Source of the DNA: Patagioenas fasciata
Taxonomy: Eukaryota > Chordata > Aves > Columbiformes > Columbidae
Reading direction: 5' to 3'
Length of the DNA: 64,000 nucleotides
Assembly: GCF_037038585.1 (NCBI RefSeq)
Contig: NC_092560.1
Span: 84,661,549-84,725,548 of the forward strand
Numbering within the stretch: position 1 is the first letter of the stretch; every line of letters begins with the position of its first letter. The notes below the pieces were generated by a model that saw only the letters and a list, made by a program, of their open reading frames with translations, did not search any database and was not told the DNA's origin. Shown here piece by piece: positions 58,871-64,000 of the stretch. The position numbers and the translations under genes were made by a program.

Positions 58871-59573
58871 AGGTGGCGAATATACAGGGAAAATACGGTA
58901 ACTGCACAGCTGTAAATGTGGCGAATATACAGGGAAAATATGGTAGAGGTACCACTGAAAAGATGGCGAATATACAGGTAAAATACGGTATTTGTACCGC
59001 TGAAAATGTGGTGAATACACAGGGAAAATACAGTAATTTTACTGCTAAAATATGGAGCATATACAGGTAAAATACAGTAACCATACCTCTTAAAAGATGG
59101 AGAATATACAGGTAAAATACGGTAACCATATCGCTGAGAAGGTGGTGAATATACAGGTAAAATACGGTAATTGTACCGCTGAAAAGGTGGTGAATATACA
59201 GGGAAAATACGGTATTTGTACCACTGAAAATGTGGTGAATACACAGGGAAAATACAGTAATTTTACTGCTAAAATATAGAGAATATACAAGTAAAATACA
59301 GTAACTGTACCTCTTAAAAGATGGAGAATATACAGGTAAAACACGGTAAATGTACCGCTGTAAAGGTGGCGAATATACAGGTGAAACATGGTACACGTAC
59401 CGCTGAAAAGGTGGCAAATATACAGGTGAAATACGGTAGCCATACTGCTGAAAAGGTGGTGAACATGCAGTAAATATACAGCACAAAATGTGGTGAATAT
59501 ACAGGGAAAATACGGTAACCATACAGCTGAAAAGGTGGCAAATATACAGGTAAAATATGGCAAATATACCACT
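58868..59573. repeat. 45-bp minisatellite with higher-order structure
   Basis: About 16 units of 44-45 bp, each with a core gaatatacaggtaaaatacg and a ctgaaaaggtgg-like joint. A five-unit block is repeated (taattttactgct recurs about 224 bp apart, near 59034 and 59258). As 45 is a multiple of three, the minus strand stays open over about 300 codons with a 15-residue repeat (Tyr-Phe-Pro-Cys-Ile-Phe type). No evidence of coding beyond that. Confidence 0.93.
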
Positions 59574-62500
59574 AAGAAATGAGGCCTGGGAAAGCAGCTG
59601 TCTTGAAGAAAAGGGTTTTAAAGAAATGTATTGATGGAAATATGGCTGAGAAAACCACAAACATCCTGGGAAAGAGGCTAAAACGGAGAATCCACAGCTA
59701 AAAGTGTGCGATAAACTCTCTGACAAACAGGAAAGTCCCGATCGGCAAGTCCGTTCCTGCAAGATCTATATCCCAATCGCATCACACCCATCAATATATC
59801 AAATTGCGCTCTGTTTTCTTTTTTTCCAATCAACATTTTGCATCTGAAGGCGATTTTGCCCGTGGGCTGCACACCTGTACGTGCCCTGCACTCCTATAGG
59901 GACCTGGTTATAGGTGCCCGGAGGCCTTGGGGGCTGAAAGGTCCCTGTGATTCCCCTAGGTGACCTGCATGAATCCTGCATCTTAACAACAGGATTCTGT
60001 TGGAGCGTAAAATGATTTGCTTATTAACTAGAAATGGGGAAAAAAAAATATATATAAAAATATGCCACCCATTTCTCACCCCCACCACAGAAGCAAAGAG
60101 CCTGGAGGATGAAAGAGCAAAGTCTTGGGGATGAAAGTGCAACTTCAGGAGCCGTTCCCAGAGCAAACATGGGATCAGCAGCACCAAGTTTGGGTCCCAG
60201 CCTCACCTGCCTGTGCCCGGTTCCTGTCAACCCCTGGGCTGCTCCTTCCTTGGCAACAGCAGCTCCGAAATCTCCAAACCAAGAGGCCCAGGGGGTGGTT
60301 TTTCCTGTTATCAGCCCAACTGAAAATAGCTAACTAAGGTTAATCTTTAACACATTCCTGGGACTAAGAGTCTCCTCGATGGGCTCCAGGTGCCCTCTGA
60401 ATGCAGGGTGGGGTTTCATTGGGATTTATTGCTTCAGGGAGGTGAAGCAAAATGCGACTTAATGCATCTTTAAAGCCACGTTTGGAATTGTTTGCTAACT
60501 CCGTTTTGCCGTGGGAAACCTCTGAGGGCGTAAGATTTGGTGCTTTGTGGGGTTATTGTGGCACCTCATCCATGGGAGGCGATGGGTGCGATGCTGAAGG
60601 AGCTCGTCCCGGGCTCTCATCCCTTGCTCCTGCATGGCAACGCATTCCACAGTCAACAGGCTGCGTATTTCAGGTTTTATTGCAAGAGAGCTTAGACTCG
60701 GCCTAACCTGAGTCCTCGACACGTGTAACACCCGCGTGGCAGCGGAGGTGAACGAACCCGGATAACATGGGCGAGCGATTCAGCCTGGGATCATCGCTCC
60801 TCCTCGCTGCAGCATCCTGTTTAGATCCAGCACCGAGGTTCTTAGAGAATACACTCTAAGCTCAGCCTACGGATGGAAACTCAGCTCCCACAGCTTGTTC
60901 AACCACGCAACCGTTTCATTTATCATTCACACATCTGATTTTTTGCACAGTTATATCCACAAACACATGAAAAAGAAAATGGAAAAGTTAATATATGGCT
61001 ACAGGTTTTCCCTCAAAACTTCAGTTGTGTTTTGCTGAGTCAAACATTAAGCTTATTTGCAAATTCGGGGCTCTGGCCTAAAGCCTGTTGAATATAACGT
61101 GAAGAAATGTCGCCACATGTCCTGCCCACCATCTGGGTCCGTGCTCCCCAGAAACCACGCAAATACGTTTAAAGTGAAGCTTTACTCATCGTAATGGAGA
61201 CTCCATGTTCCTCCAAGCAACTGCATAAACAGCCTTTCAGTGGTGGCTTTGAGAACCTTTTCCGCTTGTAGCCCCAGAGAGAAGGTGTTTAACCAAAGAC
61301 CGAAGGTTGGGGTTTCCAGATGAAGATGTCAGAGGAGGTTTTTGCTCTGACAAGCCCGGCAGCTCCATAAACCCCGTGAGTCATTGGTCTGCTGCCCGTG
61401 TGAGTCACCACCAGGACCCAGATGCCAAACATCCCGCGTGTCCGCGCACACGGGTTCTCACGGGGCTCCCAGGCATTTCCCTACCGTTAACAACCCCCTG
61501 CAGCCGATGGCTGCGCCCGTCTCTTAAAATCCTCCTTACAACCACCAAAATCACGCCCGAAGTGGAGGGATGTGATAGAGAACGTCCCGAAGCCGGAGCG
61601 GCACACGGTAGCAAAGCTGCCTCAGAAACGCAGACATGAAGGGGTCGGTGGCTTCGCGTTTGCACCTGAGAAAGTCACCTAATTCCAGCTAATGTTCGAA
61701 CTGAACAGCAATAATCCTTCAAGGAGGAGCCAAAGACAGCTCTTTTTGCCTCAAGTGTTTAATAGTCACCAGGGAAGCCTGGTAATTAATTTATTGCTTT
61801 AATTATACAGTGTGTTAACTGTTCCTGTCAATGTCTTTTTAAGATAAGAGTTTTGTTGCATGAGGAGTTTGGGCAAGAATAAAGAGTTTTGCTTATCTTG
61901 CCGAGGCTGCAAACACAACATTAGCAGGAAAATGAAGCCCTCGCTCTTCCTGCAGGTTATAGAGACATTTTAAAAGCATCTAACCAAGACCAGGGAGTGC
62001 CTGCTTACTCCTGACTAAATAGGTCCTCTCACAATATTCGCTATTTGAAAACGAAATAAATATTGTGTCGGGTCTAACCAACCACTAATTTGAATTAATT
62101 AAATAGGAACCGAAGCTTGGAATCTGTTCCTTTAGTTTCATACGTACAGAAGAGCTTGTGAACCAAAGAGCTTGTCGTGTTATTTTGCCCCCCATAAATC
62201 ATTTGTTCCAACAAAATGCTCTCCCTATAAAACTTGCTTCACTGTAATTAAAACGAGGGGTGGTTATTGGCAGGGTTTGTGTGCTCTGTCAGTACTAAAT
62301 TATCCTACCAAACTTTATTTGCCGTTCTCAGTAGCCCTGTATAATTATTCAGTTTATATCGAAATTGGTTGATGCTGTTTATCGAGTGGAGATGAACCAA
62401 CTAATCAAGTTACACCGGGCATGGAGATCCCCTAAAAACAGGGATTAGCGACTGTATTTACACCAAGAAAATGTAAAGGAGTCAGGAAGAACCTGATGTG

Positions 62501-63354
62501 GACCACTATGGTTACGTTTACACCCGGCTGCTATAAAATTAGTGCTAATTTTCTGCCCGTAGTGATGAGGAAAGCGAGGTCTGGAAATGGTGACTCACTG
62601 TTTCCACCCTGCTGCGCCCTATGGACCAGGAAAGCTCAGACACCGTGGTTTTTTTGATCGTCATATGCGATTGCTCTTAGAAAATCACTATTTTCACGGT
62701 CTGATGCTGAAGAAGAAGGTGCAAGACACACATTTTCCTGCCCGTGTCAACACTCGGGATGATAAATGAGTCGGTGATGTTCTCTTACCTGCTAACAAAT
62801 GAAGCTGTCTTCTTCCATTCTGGGTTGAAAGTCATGGTTTTCTCATCCTCCAGACCTCAAGAACATGATGGAGTACATAGAAATACACATCTTCTTGGAT
62901 TTGCATCGCGTGGTGTTATCCTCAGCTGCAGGAAATACAGGAAATACTTGAATTTGCTTTCACAGCCTTGGGTCGCATCACCTGTAGCAAGACACGTCAG
63001 CCCAGAAGAGCATCAGGTAACCAGACCCCATCACTTTGCAACCTGGAGGAAGCCACAGCCTCAACCTTTGTGCACAGAGTTACCGTGGAGTAAATGAGTT
63101 GTAACGCGTGGGTTTGACCCCAATACAACACAAGACTTAGGGGACGCTGCCTGTGAGTTTATACCCCATTTATGTCGCCTTCTGGAGGTGCTTCCAGCTG
63201 GCCCTGGCCCAGCAGATATGCCCAAGGAGCTCTTGTGGGTGAGATAAACAGGGCAGGGCCTGATCCTGATGTGCTGATGGAGCTGGGACATGACTGGGAG
63301 GTCTGGTGGGGCAGGAGCAGCCACATGCTCAGCAGCAACTTCCCCATGGAGATG
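59574..63354. other. Intergenic; nothing recognised
   Basis: No exon, RNA gene or named repeat could be supported. In other amniotes the next gene on this side of CCDC68 is TCF4; none of its exons was seen. Confidence 0.4.
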
Positions 63355-63735
63355 GGCTGAGAGACCTGGGGTTGTCCAGCCTGGAGAGGAGAGAGCTCCA
63401 GAGACCTTAGAGCAGCCCCCAGTACCTAAAGGGACCTACAAGAAAGCTGGAGAGGGACTTGGGACAAGTGCGTGTCGTGATGGGACAAGGGTGATGGCTT
63501 TAAACTGAAAGAGGGGAGATTGAGGTGGGATCTAAGGAAGGAATTCCTCACCATGAGGGTGGTGAGACACTGGAACAGCTGCCCAGAGAAGCTGTGGATG
63601 CCCCATCCCTGGAGGGTCCAAGGGCAGGTTGGACGGGGCTTGGAGCAGCCTGGTCTAGTAGAAAATGTCCTTACACATGGGCCTTGATGAGCTTTGGAGG
63701 TCCATTCCAACCCAAACTGCTTTACAACTCTAGAA
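63355..63735 (+). mobile_element. CR1 LINE 3' fragment, near-identical to the 28868 copy
   Basis: ctggggttgtccagcctgga through aaagctggagagggacttgg to the 3' end ggtccattccaacccaaact. Over about 278 bp it differs from the copy at 29001-29278 at about seven positions. Confidence 0.9.
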
Positions 63736-64000
63736 TACAATTGACCTGGAGATCTACCAGGAGAAATGTCTGGGCTTACTCAACCGAGGATACACATTGA
63801 CACTTGGTTTCTTAAAGCAGCACTTAGATGGGACACCTAATTCTTTTCGTAGCTTTGGCTTTGAGGCGTTTTCCTGCCTCACAGGGTAGGAAAACATCTC
63901 ATTTACTTGAGCATTAATCATGTGCCTGAAGAGCGTGCCCAGGAGTGGTTCGGGAGCCGGCGGCTGCGAGGGTGATGATGTGGGGTAGACCTGGCAGATC

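Noticed and set aside
58836-59762. 308-codon minus-strand frame rich in Tyr/Phe/Cys
   Set aside because: Produced by the 45-bp minisatellite; overlapping frames on the same strand are also open. Kept only as a repeat.
1-64000. CRISPR arrays, operons, tRNA or rRNA genes
   Set aside because: None seen; the sequence is animal nuclear DNA and the tandem arrays lack spacer structure.

Overview
The window is vertebrate nuclear DNA, almost certainly from a bird. Several CR1 LINE fragments are recognisable, one solo LTR looks like an avian ERVL, minisatellites are abundant, and the genes have short exons with GT-AG introns. Gene order on the window is STARD6(-), C18orf54/LAS2(+), a membrane-anchored double-cupin gene(+), RAB27B(+), CCDC68(-). 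This is the order of human chromosome 18q21.2, where DYNAP occupies the slot of the double-cupin gene. From general knowledge, this block is Z-linked in chicken; the sequence alone cannot show that.

Layout. 1-5.1 kb: the first three coding exons of STARD6 on the minus strand, with CR1 debris; the rest of the gene lies beyond position 1 or is lost. 5.1-5.4 kb: a CpG-rich bidirectional promoter with three ZNF143-type sites, two overlapping NRF1 motifs and a YY1 motif. 6.5-12.8 kb: C18orf54 (seven coding exons, 531 codons plus stop). 13-13.8 kb: an internally deleted CR1. 17.4-23.5 kb: nine coding exons encoding a 456-residue type II membrane protein with two complete cupin domains, each with an intact His-His-Glu-His metal site. 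23.5-36.6 kb: intergenic, with CR1 copies and 55-bp, 20-bp and 18-bp tandem arrays. 36.6-51.25 kb: RAB27B, with a CpG island, a 6-kb first intron holding a 19-bp minisatellite, five coding exons (218 residues) and a probable 3.8-kb 3'UTR. 44.6-45.1 kb: a fossil solo LTR in a RAB27B intron. 52.2-58.7 kb: CCDC68 on the minus strand, convergent with RAB27B. 58.9-64 kb: intergenic on the way to the gene expected next (TCF4 in other amniotes), with a 45-bp minisatellite and a CR1.

Main points of interest. (1) The double-cupin gene is intact, and its membrane-anchor exon closely resembles the transmembrane segment of mammalian DYNAP as I remember it. This suggests DYNAP is the remnant of an ancestral bicupin gene that lost its catalytic exons. 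(2) A 52-bp minisatellite in CCDC68 copies the exon-intron junction: ten junction copies spaced exactly 52 bp apart, several keeping a usable GT donor, with one stray copy in a neighbouring intron. (3) STARD6 exon 2 is one base too long for its reading frame. The coding genes share no obvious pathway; they are a conserved neighbourhood, not a functional cluster.
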